In this document: positions 35,782 through 43,780 of the stretch, one piece after another
Layout of the letters: every line of letters starts with the position of its first letter
Numbering within the stretch: position 1 is the stretch's first letter
Source of the DNA: Gammaproteobacteria bacterium
GTDB taxonomy: Bacteria; Pseudomonadota; Gammaproteobacteria; UBA6002
Direction: 5' to 3'
Assembly: GCA_013697705.1 (NCBI GenBank)
Contig: JACCWJ010000024.1
Location: 1-61,418 of the forward strand
DNA length: 61,418 bases
The notes under the pieces: generated by a model
Told to the model about the DNA's origin: nothing
The model's database searches: none
What the model saw: the letters and a program-made list of their open reading frames with translations, nothing else
Program-made: the position numbers and the translations under genes

Positions 35782-35826
35782 CTGTTAATCACTTGGTCGG
35801 CGGTTCGAGTCCGTCCCGGGGAGCCA
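35782..35826 (+). repeat. tRNA-Asn(GTT) 3' fragment, relic attachment site
   Basis: 45 bp from an anticodon loop CTGTTAA through the T-arm GGCGGTTCGAGTCCGTC to CCGGGGAGCCA. No 5' half is present. Such 3' halves are left where an integrative element inserted into, or was carried away from, a tRNA-Asn gene. Confidence 0.75.
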
Positions 35827-35843
35827 ATATAATCAGGTCCGTA

Positions 35844-35893
35844 CCGGAGACATAGGTTACAGATTATACCGAAGACATAGGTAACACTTTTGG
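35844..35893 (+). mobile_element. IS481-like terminal repeat remnant, copy A
   Basis: CCGGAGACATAGGTTACA and CGAAGACATAGGTAACACTT follow each other, the doubled terminal motif seen at ends of IS481-family elements. No transposase is adjacent. A second copy in the same orientation is at 37646. Confidence 0.5.
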
Positions 35894-35929
35894 ACCAAAA
35901 GGGTTTTCTAGGGGTTCTAGTTTACATGT

Positions 35930-36206
35930 CTCTTCATCAATTACTACGCTGATTACGACAGCATGGCATTGGTATCAAATATTTGTAGTTTCAAAACAAC
36001 TGCCAAGATGGTCTTTCGTGTTTTTATTATATGTGATTGGGATGATTTTGTTTGGCTATTATTTAAAGTTTCGATTTCCCGTTTTACCTCCGTTTGAAGA
36101 GACCTATCCCTTATTTGCTATTAATGGAATTGGAATATTTTCATGTCTTTTTATAGGTTTTTTTCAGCGATTATTTATGACGATAAAAAACTTTGCGGAA
36201 CTCTGA
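35930..36206 (+). pseudogene. Membrane protein fragment, unknown
   Basis: An open frame to TGA 36206 encodes AWHWYQIFVVSKQLPRWSFV, two hydrophobic segments and a short tail. The best start inside it is GTG 36018, giving 62 residues, but the frame is open for ~30 codons further upstream without a start, which suggests a missing 5' end. The next ~300 bp (36207-36505) contain nothing I can assign. Confidence 0.3.
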
Positions 36207-36505
36207 TCCAAATGGATTCATAGTGCTCTTTCTTTGCTTACATTAGGATACTCATCGGGTGACAAATTGTGATATTCAAGATCAGTGGTATTCAAAACTA
36301 TTTGGGTCACTGATCTACAAAAACGAGTTCAGTATGATTAGGCATTGGTATGGCGATGGGCAAGCAATCTCGACATTATTTTAATAATGGTGTTAAAGAC
36401 ATTAAATATCGTGAAGAAAATGGTATTTCCGTGATGACGACTTTTTGAATGAATTTTAAATGAAAGGTAATAATTCATTTGTTTCGTGATTTACTGCGTT
36501 CAATA

Positions 36506-36736
36506 TCAAAATCTCGTCCTGATTTTTTTCAGATCATAAGGCTCAATTAAGTGCGTATCATTTTTGTAATCCATTTTTATACAAAAATGGTTAGCGCCAG
36601 CATAGCGAATTAACTCAAAAGGTATCTCCAAGCCCCATGCTTGAATCATACTAGATGGTTGCCATGAGGAATTGATATTCTCATTTACAGGGAGGGGTAT
36701 TGGTGTTTCTATAAGCTTGCTATTATTACCATGCAA
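36506..36736 (-). pseudogene. Fragment of a WYL-domain-like protein
   Basis: 76 residues. LIRYAGANHFCIKMDYKND followed by THLIEPYDLKKIRT matches the core strand pattern of WYL-type regulators (xxIxYxNG..RxIEPYxLR). The usual N-terminal HTH and the C-terminal part after the motif are missing, so this is a remnant. Confidence 0.4.
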
Positions 36737-36889
36737 CCAATCTATCAGGTTTGGTAGCTCCTGCTAGTATAGTTCTTTTGGTGGAAGCATCGGAACTTGG
36801 CGAGGAACATGTTTGACCAGTCACTTTCTGGCTCATTTAATTTAGGATGTTCAACGAAAAGTTTCATGGGCGAATAAATTGTTCTTGTA

Positions 36890-36938
36890 TTGCTATTTTG
36901 AATATTTCGGCCTATAATAAATCTAGGTTATCTAGATT
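36890..36938 (+). promoter_or_regulatory. Promoter and operator of the Phd-PIN toxin-antitoxin pair
   Basis: TTGCTA (36890-36895), a 17-bp spacer and a perfect TATAAT (36913-36918) precede a palindrome AATCTAG-GTTAT-CTAGATT (36920-36938). The palindrome lies at the expected transcription start, ideal for repression by the Phd-type antitoxin encoded from 36955. Confidence 0.7.
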
Positions 36939-36954
36939 TTATTGGAGCAAAAAA

Positions 36955-37227
36955 ATGAGTGCAAACAAAAGCAAAGTTGATTATTGGCAATTAGCCGAAG
37001 CAAAAAACCGCTTCAGTGAAGTGGCGAGATCTGCTTTATCCGAGGGACCCCAAAAAATCTATCGGCGAGATGGAAATGTGGTAGTAATTTCAGAAAGTGA
37101 ATACCTTCAACTTAAAGCAAAATTAAAGCACCCAGATTTTAAAGCCTTTTTATTGCATTCAACCCCTGATTTAGAAGGGCTTGATTTAACACGCGATGAA
37201 TCGCCAATGCGTAAGATAGATCTATGA
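36955..37227 (+). CDS. Phd/YefM-family antitoxin
   Basis: 90 residues from ATG 36955, chosen because TTGGAGC precedes it; an upstream in-frame start at 36847 would run through the promoter. The N-terminal fold WQLAEAKNRFSEVARSALSEGPQKIYRRDGNVVVISESEY, in pieces, is the Phd DNA-binding domain. The C-terminal part (DLEGLDLTRDE) would bind the toxin. Overlaps the toxin gene by 4 bp (ATGA), a coupled pair. Confidence 0.9.
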   Translation: MSANKSKVDYWQLAEAKNRFSEVARSALSEGPQKIYRRDGNVVVISESEYLQLKAKLKHPDFKAFLLHSTPDLEGLDLTRDESPMRKIDL

Positions 37228-37640
37228 GGGTATTGTTAGATACATGCATACTGTCTGAGCTAAGAAATCCTAAGAGTACTGCTTTACTAAAAAATACGTT
37301 TAAGCGCTTCGAATCCCACGATTTATTCGTTAGTGTAATTACAATCGGTGAAATTATTAAAGGCATTGCACTATTGCCGTCTTCCAAAAAAAAGACGGAA
37401 TTAGCCGACTGGGCAATGACTATTGAAAGTAGTTATGTCGAGCGCATTTTAAATATCGACTGTGAAACGGTACATGTTTGGGGTGAGCTCACCGCAAATG
37501 CACAAACGAGAGGAAAAATTATTCCAGCTGCTGATGGGTTAATAGCAGCAACGGCATTGGTTAACGGGTTGCATATTATGACTCGCAATGTGTCTGATTT
37601 TGAGCCCACGGGAGTGCTTATCTTTAATCCTTGGGGTTAA
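37224..37640 (+). CDS. vapC: PIN-domain (VapC-type) ribonuclease toxin
   Basis: 138 residues. The PIN acidic residues are visible: Asp in LLDTCILSEL, Glu in ITIGEIIKGI, Asp in AADGLIAATA and Asp in TRNVSDFE. Members cleave tRNA or rRNA and are neutralised by the cognate antitoxin, here the Phd-type protein. It is complete and in an intact operon with a promoter and operator. Confidence 0.92.
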   Translation: MRVLLDTCILSELRNPKSTALLKNTFKRFESHDLFVSVITIGEIIKGIALLPSSKKKTELADWAMTIESSYVERILNIDCETVHVWGELTANAQTRGKIIPAADGLIAATALVNGLHIMTRNVSDFEPTGVLIFNPWG

Positions 37641-37645
37641 GTTCA

Positions 37646-37695
37646 TTGGAGACATAGGTTGCAAATTATACCGAAAACATGGGTAACACTTTTGG
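37646..37695 (+). mobile_element. IS481-like terminal repeat remnant, copy B
   Basis: ATTGGAGACATAGGTTGCA and CGAAAACATGGGTAACACTT form the same doubled motif as at 35844, in the same orientation. The two copies bracket the membrane fragment, the WYL remnant and the toxin-antitoxin pair. Confidence 0.5.
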
Positions 37696-37828
37696 GGGTG
37701 CTGTAGTGAAAATTGTCACGCGCTGTAGTAGATTTACTGCCTATTGAAGTAGATTTATATAGATTTTGATTAGGCTAAAGCACCGTAAAGCATTGATTAA
37801 TAAATAGAACAATTTTCGACTATGCGCA

Positions 37829-37870
37829 CTCTTAATTAGCGGGTCGACAGTTCGAGCCTGTCACGGCCCA
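37829..37870 (+). repeat. att copy 4 (E3/E4 junction)
   Basis: 42-bp copy of the tRNA-Lys 3' part. It keeps C in the T-loop like copy 1 but has AATTAGC for AATCAGC. It is followed by TTTTCAATGACTTACAG, as after copy 2. Confidence 0.92.
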
Positions 37871-37885
37871 TTTATTTTCAATGAC

Positions 37886-38164
37886 TTACAGTTCATCTGA
37901 AGAATAACCCATATCCTCGAGAAAAACTGTAACTTTTTCACGAGGAAAACACTGCCAATAATTATATGCGCCACTATTTTCCAAATTGAAAGGTCTTAGG
38001 GGTTTTCCACGCGCATAAACCGCTAAATCATTTTCATTTAAAATGCCGTAATCTTCCGTGAGTAAAGTATAAGGATATTTTTTTTTAATAGTGGAATTGA
38101 TAGCGCATACTTTATAAGACATGCTCACGATCGTGAATAGAAGAAGACATTTTATTATTTTCAT
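37886..38164 (-). pseudogene. Truncated paralogue of the exported E3 partner protein
   Basis: 92 residues with a signal peptide (MKIIKCLLLFTIVSMSYKVCA) and the same landmarks as the 183-residue E3 protein: LLTEDYGIL, YWQCFPREK and FLEDMG. The frame ends at a TAA that belongs to the element-end flank (CTTACAG next to att copy 4). The 3' half was therefore cut off by the integration or deletion that made this junction. Confidence 0.7.
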
Positions 38165-38184
38165 TATTATTTTCCTTCAGGAGC

Positions 38185-38578
38185 TTATAAAAACTCTTCA
38201 AATCTTCCATCCCAATAACAGTCTAAAACCATGCAGACAGAATTGGCGTCGCCATTTCCATAATGATCCCATAGATATTTTGTCTCTTCAGTAGAAAAGC
38301 AGCAAGCATATGATCTTGATCTAGAATTATTATAGTAGTTCGCAAGTGTAAAAGTTTTCTTTTTCGAATCCAATTCCTTTGCATAATTCTTTATCATGAT
38401 TTGGCTGGTCCGAATCTCTTTTGTCATCTGTATAATTATCTACACCATTAAAAAATAAATAATTATGTTCTATCATGTCAAAAATATATTCTGAACATAT
38501 TATCTTAAATAAAGACGAGTTTTTAGGAGGTTTTTTTAATAGAGTTTTGTGCGGCTCAATTGACGCTCTCACATACAT
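38185..38578 (-). pseudogene. DUF2971-like gene, frameshifted and truncated
   Basis: From ATG 38578 the first frame reads HNYLFFNGVDNYTDDKRDSDQ; it then fails near residue 75. The adjacent frame takes over with ANYYNNSRSRSYACCFSTEE and KYLWDHYGNGDANSVCMVLD, the SxSxxxxxLMWxHYxxxxxGxCIxF-like core of DUF2971 proteins. The end (38185) comes too early for the family. DUF2971 proteins often occur in phage-defence islands. It lies 20 bp upstream of the truncated exported protein gene. Confidence 0.55.
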
Positions 38579-38715
38579 GTAACATGCCCCCCCTTTTTTA
38601 ACTGGACTATAAAGTTCTGGATTTAAATCAAAACATAAAATCTGAAGCTAATGTAATTAAAATCAGAACACCTATTTATTTCTAATATTATTATCTCCGT
38701 GCGCTGTAATATTGA

Positions 38716-39033
38716 TTAATCCTTATCAAGTGCAGCTTTAACTTTCTGCAGCATTTTCGCCGTAACCTTATCTTGAGCTTCAATTTTGCTTATATAAGCT
38801 TGCGTAACTTTCATGCGCTTTGCTAATTCTTCCTGCGTAATGCCTGCCTTAATGCGTGCAAGGGCAATCGGGTTATCAACATAATCAGCAGGGTCAAAAG
38901 CGACATAGTCAGCTTTGCTTTTAATTTTCTTCATGCGTTCTTTTATCTGGTCGCGCAAAGCGTTATAAACGCTAATGGGTAAGAGCACATACTCATCTTT
39001 ACCATCAACGGACTTGATAACTTGTAAGTTCAT
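38716..39033 (-). CDS. HTH-type antitoxin of a RelE-family pair
   Basis: 105 residues. The N-terminal part resembles a RelB/Phd-like dimer segment (DEYVLLPISVYNALRDQI); the C-terminal part is a Cro/C1 helix-turn-helix, ARIKAGITQEELAKRMKVTQ then AYISKIEAQ. It overlaps the toxin gene by 4 bp. Toxin-first order with an HTH antitoxin is the HigBA-like arrangement. Confidence 0.85.
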   Translation of the reverse strand: MNLQVIKSVDGKDEYVLLPISVYNALRDQIKERMKKIKSKADYVAFDPADYVDNPIALARIKAGITQEELAKRMKVTQAYISKIEAQDKVTAKMLQKVKAALDKD

Positions 39034-39290
39034 TTGTATGCATCTCCCCGTGGTTTGACTTTCTCTATAGCAATAATCTTTACCTCATCATCTCTGTCAT
39101 AAATGACACGCCAATCGCCAACACGTAAACGATAGTAGGGCTGCCCTTGTAAAGGCTTAACATCAAGTGTTGGGTCGTCTGGGTTTGCCCCTAGTGCCAT
39201 AATCTTTTCAGTTATCCTATTTCTGTCTGGCCGAGAAAGTTTTTGTAGTGTCTTCTTAGCTTGTCGTTTAATCAGTAATGTATAGTCCAT
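39030..39290 (-). CDS. RelE/ParE-family toxin
   Basis: 86 residues. LLIKRQAKKTLQKLSRPDRNRI and KPLQGQPYYRLRVGDWRVIY are standard RelE-type blocks with the basic residues used for ribosome-dependent mRNA cleavage. The gene is complete and precedes its antitoxin. Confidence 0.9.
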   Translation of the reverse strand: MDYTLLIKRQAKKTLQKLSRPDRNRITEKIMALGANPDDPTLDVKPLQGQPYYRLRVGDWRVIYDRDDEVKIIAIEKVKPRGDAYK

Positions 39291-39377
39291 GTTATTACTA
39301 CTTTGGAGTAATTATAGGTTATATTTAGTTATATTGCTAGTTTCGGGCTTCTGAATACAAATAAGGCTCGCGATCAT

Positions 39378-39620
39378 TCATTGGACGTTTCGCAACAAGT
39401 CATTACGTATATTCTCACTAAGAGAGCATGCATCTTCAATGAATACGCTTAGTATCCAAAGATAATGATTAATAGTAACTTTATCATAATCTAGAAAGTC
39501 TCTTCCCAACGTTACATTAATGAGAGCTTTTGCCTTATATAGATATTCGACTAATGTTTCTTGGGAACCTATTTGCTGATTTAATAATGACGTGAGATTG
39601 GTTAAGCTATGCTGATCCAT
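39378..39620 (-). CDS. Small hypothetical protein, 80 residues
   Basis: ATG at 39620 follows AAGGAGTAAAATC, a good ribosome-binding site. The protein is helical (LTNLTSLLNQQIGSQETLVEYLYKAKALINV), with no recognised family; it resembles small island proteins of the DUF3077 kind only in size. A palindrome at 39707 lies in its upstream region and could be its operator, recognised by the RHH protein encoded just before. Confidence 0.5.
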   Translation of the reverse strand: MDQHSLTNLTSLLNQQIGSQETLVEYLYKAKALINVTLGRDFLDYDKVTINHYLWILSVFIEDACSLSENIRNDLLRNVQ

Positions 39621-39706
39621 GATTTTACTCCTTGTTAGTAAAGTTGTGGCTAGTGACGCGTTGGAGTACCAGTCCTTCGCGTCACGCTGCTGTATTAGAG
39701 GGGTAA

Positions 39707-39732
39707 AGTATATCGATATATCGCGATATACT
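39707..39732. promoter_or_regulatory. AGTATATCG palindrome
   Basis: AGTATATCG (39707-39715) and CGATATACT (39724-39732) are perfect complements separated by ATATATCG. It lies between the RHH gene stop (39739) and the next gene on the same strand. Ribbon-helix-helix proteins bind such short AT-rich repeats. Confidence 0.5.
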
Positions 39733-39738
39733 CAATGC

Positions 39739-39942
39739 TTATTTCCTTTTCTGGTGTTTTTGGAGTATTAATTCTAGCCCTTCTCTACAAAGCTCAGCCA
39801 TGCTCACATTGAGTTCAAAGGCTAGAAGCCTAAGTTTTTGATGTAATTCTTTTGGTAAACGGATGAGTAATTTCTTATCTTCGGGGTTATTTTGTTTGCC
39901 TTGAGCCATGGCATAATTCCAATCTTGATTAATGGGCGTCAT
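39739..39942 (-). CDS. Ribbon-helix-helix (CopG/Arc-type) DNA-binding protein
   Basis: 67 residues, or 56 from the internal ATG at 39909. LLIRLPKELHQKLRLLAFEL followed by NVSMAELCREGLELIL is a clear RHH fold: one beta strand and two helices. No adjacent toxin is visible, so it may regulate the small gene downstream through the AGTATATCG palindrome. Confidence 0.75.
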   Translation of the reverse strand: MTPINQDWNYAMAQGKQNNPEDKKLLIRLPKELHQKLRLLAFELNVSMAELCREGLELILQKHQKRK

Positions 39943-40019
39943 TATAGCGAATTATCCTCTCAGCAGGGTAGTATGAATTAATCTCATCAAGATTGATAAG
40001 AGGGGAGGTGGAAGAGATT

Positions 40020-40043
40020 TTCCTGTGTAATTCCTGTGTAATC
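40020..40043 (+). repeat. Arm-type repeat left of att copy 5
   Basis: TTCCTGTGTAATTCCTGTGTAAT: TTCCTGTGTAA twice in tandem at 11-12 bp spacing. A near copy (CTTCTGTGTAATTCCTGTTTAA) lies on the other side of att copy 5 at 40263. CCTGTTTAATTA also occurs at about 16049. Confidence 0.5.
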
Positions 40044-40170
40044 GTGCCAAGAAAACCAGGTATTTTCGAGTATTTTCAAGAAGAAGATAGAATGGTTTTT
40101 GAATAAAAAACAGTAATATATCAAACAGTTAAGAACTTTTGAGAAAAATACAGAATGACTAAACAGAGTA

Positions 40171-40212
40171 CTCTTAATCAGCGGGTCGACAGTTCGAGAC
40201 TGTCACGGCCCA
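40171..40212 (+). repeat. att copy 5 (right end of the tRNA-Lys array)
   Basis: 42-bp copy with the A variant in the T-loop. It alone is followed by CCAATAGAATCAAGGC in place of the TTTCAATGACTTAC flank, so it is the outermost junction and its right flank may be original chromosome. Confidence 0.92.
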
Positions 40213-40262
40213 CCAATAGAATCAAGGCTTTAGGTGGTGGTGGCCCATTTTCTAGTTGTAAC

Positions 40263-40289
40263 TTCTGTGTAATTCCTGTTTAATTGGGG
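40263..40289 (+). repeat. Arm-type repeat right of att copy 5
   Basis: CTTCTGTGTAATTCCTGTTTAA, near copy of 40020-40043 across the att copy. Its presence outside the array suggests that a further element end once lay to the right. Confidence 0.45.
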
Positions 40290-40478
40290 GCTCTTTCCCA
40301 TTTTAGGGGGCACCCACTAACCGCACAGTACTCTAACCCTTAACCTATAATTTTCAAAATTTCTGAATCACAAGCACCTCTTTGAATAAGCTTCATCTTA
40401 CGATGAATAACGACCAAGAAGGACTTTAAATTTTGCAACGCCGAACGAAATATTCAATCAAATTAACGGAGAGATTTA

Positions 40479-40856
40479 TTGAATAATACAGTGCTAATTT
40501 TCTTTGGAGCTGGTATTGGTGGCGTTCTTCGTTATTGGGTTTCTAATAGCATTTATTTAATACTTGGCAGGCAATTCCCATATGGAACATTGATTGTCAA
40601 TGTCAGCGGATGTTTTTTGATGGGATTACTATTTGTTATCACATTGGAACGAGTTGACGGCTTTGGTCCTGAAGTTAGGGCACTATTATTAATTGGTTTG
40701 CTTGGTGGATATACGACATTTTCTTCCTTTTCAATCGAAACAATAAATTTATTTGAAAATGGAAATTGGTTTAGCGCAATCATGAATATGTTACTCAGCA
40801 CGGTTGTTTGTGTTATTGCTGCCTGGCTAGGAGTTATTGGAGGAAGGAATTTATGA
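40479..40856 (+). CDS. crcB: Fluoride ion exporter CrcB/Fluc
   Basis: 125 residues, four membrane helices. TTG start at 40479 preceded by ACGGAGAG. Signatures: GAGIGGVLRYWVS, FPYGTLIVNVSGCFLMG with the pore Asn, and GLLGGYTTFSSFSIET with the central Na+-site and Phe-box residues. It exports F- as a dual-topology dimer. It overlaps the following DUF190 gene by 4 bp. No fluoride riboswitch is recognisable upstream. Confidence 0.95.
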   Translation: MNNTVLIFFGAGIGGVLRYWVSNSIYLILGRQFPYGTLIVNVSGCFLMGLLFVITLERVDGFGPEVRALLLIGLLGGYTTFSSFSIETINLFENGNWFSAIMNMLLSTVVCVIAAWLGVIGGRNL

Positions 40857-41158
40857 AAACTGTTGATGTGTTAATGGTGCGAATTTATATCACTGAATCA
40901 TCACATTTATTAAATAAAATAATTGATTATCTGAAAAATGAAGCAAAAATTCGTGGCATTAGTGTTTTTCGCGCCATTAGTGGTTTTGGTGAGTCTGGCA
41001 ATCATACGTCATCATTAGTTGATCTTTCTCTTGATCTTCCTTTAATAGTCGAATTTTTCGATGACAATAAAGGTAAAATTGATAAAGCTCTTGATGGATT
41101 AAATGTAATGATAAAACCAGAACATATTGTTATGTGGGAAGCAAAGGCTAACATTTGA
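40853..41158 (+). CDS. DUF190 family protein, partner of CrcB
   Basis: 101 residues from ATG 40853, preceded by GGAAGGAATTT and overlapping the crcB stop by 4 bp. VRIYITESSHLLNKIIDYLK and GISVFRAISGFGESG are typical DUF190 blocks with a PII-like ferredoxin fold. DUF190 genes are regularly coupled to crcB; the molecular role is not settled. An upstream in-frame extension to 40808 lies inside crcB and is not used. Confidence 0.88.
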   Translation: MKTVDVLMVRIYITESSHLLNKIIDYLKNEAKIRGISVFRAISGFGESGNHTSSLVDLSLDLPLIVEFFDDNKGKIDKALDGLNVMIKPEHIVMWEAKANI

Positions 41159-41270
41159 CATGTGGTTGCACTTATTTGTTGAATCCACGTAATTTATAAT
41201 CTGGACAATTTTAATTTAGTAAAACAATTCTATGTTTGCTAGCTACTGATTTAAGCTCGTTACTTACATC

Positions 41271-42430
41271 TTAACCTACGAGTTCCCCATAGGATGAGAG
41301 AACCTGTGATTCCAGAAAGTATTGATCCACTTAGAACACCCAATTTAACAAAGTTTCCATAAATTGCTTGGTAGTTTGCGAAAGACAAATCACCGATAAA
41401 TAAACTCATAGTAAAGCCTATTCCGCAAATAACACTTAACCCATAAAAATGACACCAGTTAATGGCGTCTGGTAATTTGGCTACCCTTACTTTTACCGCT
41501 ACCTAACAAGCTAAAAATATACCTAAGTGTTTGCCTATAAATAGTCCTAAAAGTATGCCAAGCGTAACGGCATGGAATAAACTCGATAGTTTGACATCAG
41601 AAAATGAAAGCCCGGTATTGGCAAGTGCAAAAAGCGGCAACACACCATACGCAACCCAAAGTTGCAAATAATGCTCCAATCTTTTTAAAGGCGAATAGTT
41701 TTCTTTACTACTTTTTAGGGGAATAAATAATCCGAGTATGCCCCCCGCTATGGTTGAATGAATTCCTGATTTAAGGATAAACAACCATAAAGCGAAGCCA
41801 ATAATGAAATATGGAAAATAACGAGTTATGCCTATTAAGTTAAATATAAGGAGTATTAATACGCATAGTAAAGCCAAGAAACATATAAGACCTGGAGGTT
41901 ATGTGTATAAAAAATCGCAATGATAACGATTGCTCCAAGGTAATCAATAATGGCTAGTGCGGTTAAAAAAGTCTTCAAGGAAGAAGGGACATAAGAACGT
42001 AGCAATATAAGTATGGCAAGTGAAAATGCGATATCTGTCGCAGTGGGAATAGCCCAGCCTCGGACAGCTACAAAATGAGTCATATTTAAAGATAGATAGA
42101 TTGCTGCTGGCAGCAACATGCCGCCAATAGCGGCGATGAGGGGCAATAGCGCTCTAGCTAATGAATTGAGTTCTCCAACCAATAGTTGCCGTTTTACCTC
42201 AAGTGTCACGAGTAGAAAAAAGAGAGTCATCATTCCATCATTAATAATATGATTTAATGAAGTTTCAAACTGATAAATATAGGCGCTGATATGGATAGGT
42301 TCATGGAAAACACTAAATACAATGGGCGCCATGGTGAATTTGCCCAGAGGATCGCTATGAAAGAAATAATGAGTAAAAATATACTGCTGGTTGACTCGTA
42401 TTTGATAAATTCCTGAAAATTTTTTATGGG
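41271..42430 (-). pseudogene. nhaA: Na+/H+ antiporter NhaA, decayed
   Basis: On the minus strand the whole NhaA plan can be followed in shifting frames: [20 protein letters not shown] and LWANSP at the start, [55 protein letters not shown], then KSGIHSTIAGGILGLFIPL and LFALANTGL, and a last part near 41271-41500. At least three frame breaks are needed (near 42330, 41870 and 41500). The essential Asp pair (IDDLGA) reads IDYLGA, so function was lost at the active site too. Confidence 0.88.
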
Positions 42431-42641
42431 AAATCCTTTATCGTTACAGGTTCAGGCTAAATAGAAATATCATTCTATAGAAATTCTGAAAATTATAAAG
42501 GCTCGAGTTCTTCTTTTAGGGTAATAGCTTGCACCCAGGACTGAATAGTTACGATTTTATAGCGATTCTCAGCTATAAATGACTGTTTAATATTTTTACT
42601 GTGTTATATAAGAATTCGATAAGTATAATTCGAAAAAATAA

Positions 42642-43780
42642 TTAATTACTGCTCCTGTATCGTTGTTCCAACTTATCCATTGCGCTTTGAATGTGAATAC
42701 CGTTTTGATGACTATAACGTTCTACCATCTGTAAAGTCTTATGCCCCGAAATTCGCTTAACAGTGGGTAAGTCAACTCCTGCTTGAACTAGGTGGGTAAT
42801 TGCGGTGTGTCTTAAGGTATGCCTGACAACTTGTTTGGGGTCTAATCCTGCCGCTGCCACAACGCGTCTAAAGGCCTTTTCAATATTGACTGTGTGTCCC
42901 GTCGCCGATTTTTCCGCCGGAAATACCCATTCTCGTTGTAATTTGGTTGAACCAACGTATTTTTTAAAAATTCTGCTAAATAAGCAGTAATTGGCTGTTG
43001 TCTTGCTCCCGCTTTAGCCTGTGGTATATAAATTATTCGTCGCTCAAGATCAATGTGCTCGAGTCGTATTGAAAGAATCTCAGTTCGTCGCATTGCTGTT
43101 TCTAATCCAATCATGATGAAAGGATAAATTTGAGGATGTTGATCTTGCTTCGCAGCTTCGACTAAACGATCAATCTGTTCTACGGTGAGATAAGTAATCC
43201 GACTCTGATCTTCTTTATAGCGGCGAATCGTAGTGTGTTTTGAATCTAGCCAGTTCTATTCAATGGCTTTTGTAAATAGGTGAGATAATACAGCGAGCTC
43301 TCTGTTAACCGTGGTAGGTCTAACTTTATTATCCAATCGAAATTTTTTGTAACGCTCAACATCAAAACTAGATATTTTGTTAAGAGGGAGTTCGCTGAAA
43401 AAAGGAATAAGATGTAGCCGTAGTTGATAGATTTTTGCTTTCAAATTTCTAGCATTTTCTAATAATTGTCTTTCCAAGTATTTTCCTGCGGCTTCTTGAA
43501 ATGAAAAAATAATTTTTCGACCTTTAGGTAAATTCAATCTACCTTCTCTTGCATCAGTGCGAAGCTTGGCTATTAAATCTTCGGCTTGCTTACGTGTGAC
43601 ACCTTCGGATTCTTTACCAATGACACGATGAATACGTTATCAATCAACCATTACGTTAATAATAAAGCGACCGTCACTATTATCTAAGCGCTCAAAAATA
43701 ATACCATGCTCATTTAATTTTTCATTGGCTTTTAATCCGCGCATGTTTGCTCTGGTTAATTTTGAAAATTTAATTGACAT
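42642..43780 (-). pseudogene. Second tyrosine integrase, decayed
   Basis: From ATG 43780 the minus strand reads MSIKFSKLTRANMRGLKANE, then an in-frame TGA-TAA near 43640, then continues with KESEGVTRKQAEDLIAKLR and a SAM-like core-binding domain (43256-43537). Another in-frame TAG (43256) precedes TAMRRTEILSIRLEHIDLE with the first catalytic Arg, and a frame change near 42860 precedes HTLRHTAITHLV, RISGHKTLQM and VERYSHQ with the remaining His/Arg/Tyr. Different from the E1 integrase. It may be the relic integrase of an element that ended near 40.2 kb. Confidence 0.88.

Noticed and set aside
36847-36954. N-terminal extension of the Phd-type antitoxin
   Set aside because: It would be translated across the -10 box and operator palindrome; ATG 36955 has a proper ribosome-binding site and gives the standard length.
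25735-40212. Additional tRNA-Lys genes
   Set aside because: Copies 2-5 contain only the 3' part from the anticodon loop on; none has a D-arm or 5' acceptor strand.
40214-40478. Fluoride riboswitch before crcB
   Set aside because: The conserved pseudoknot core of the crcB motif could not be found in this stretch.
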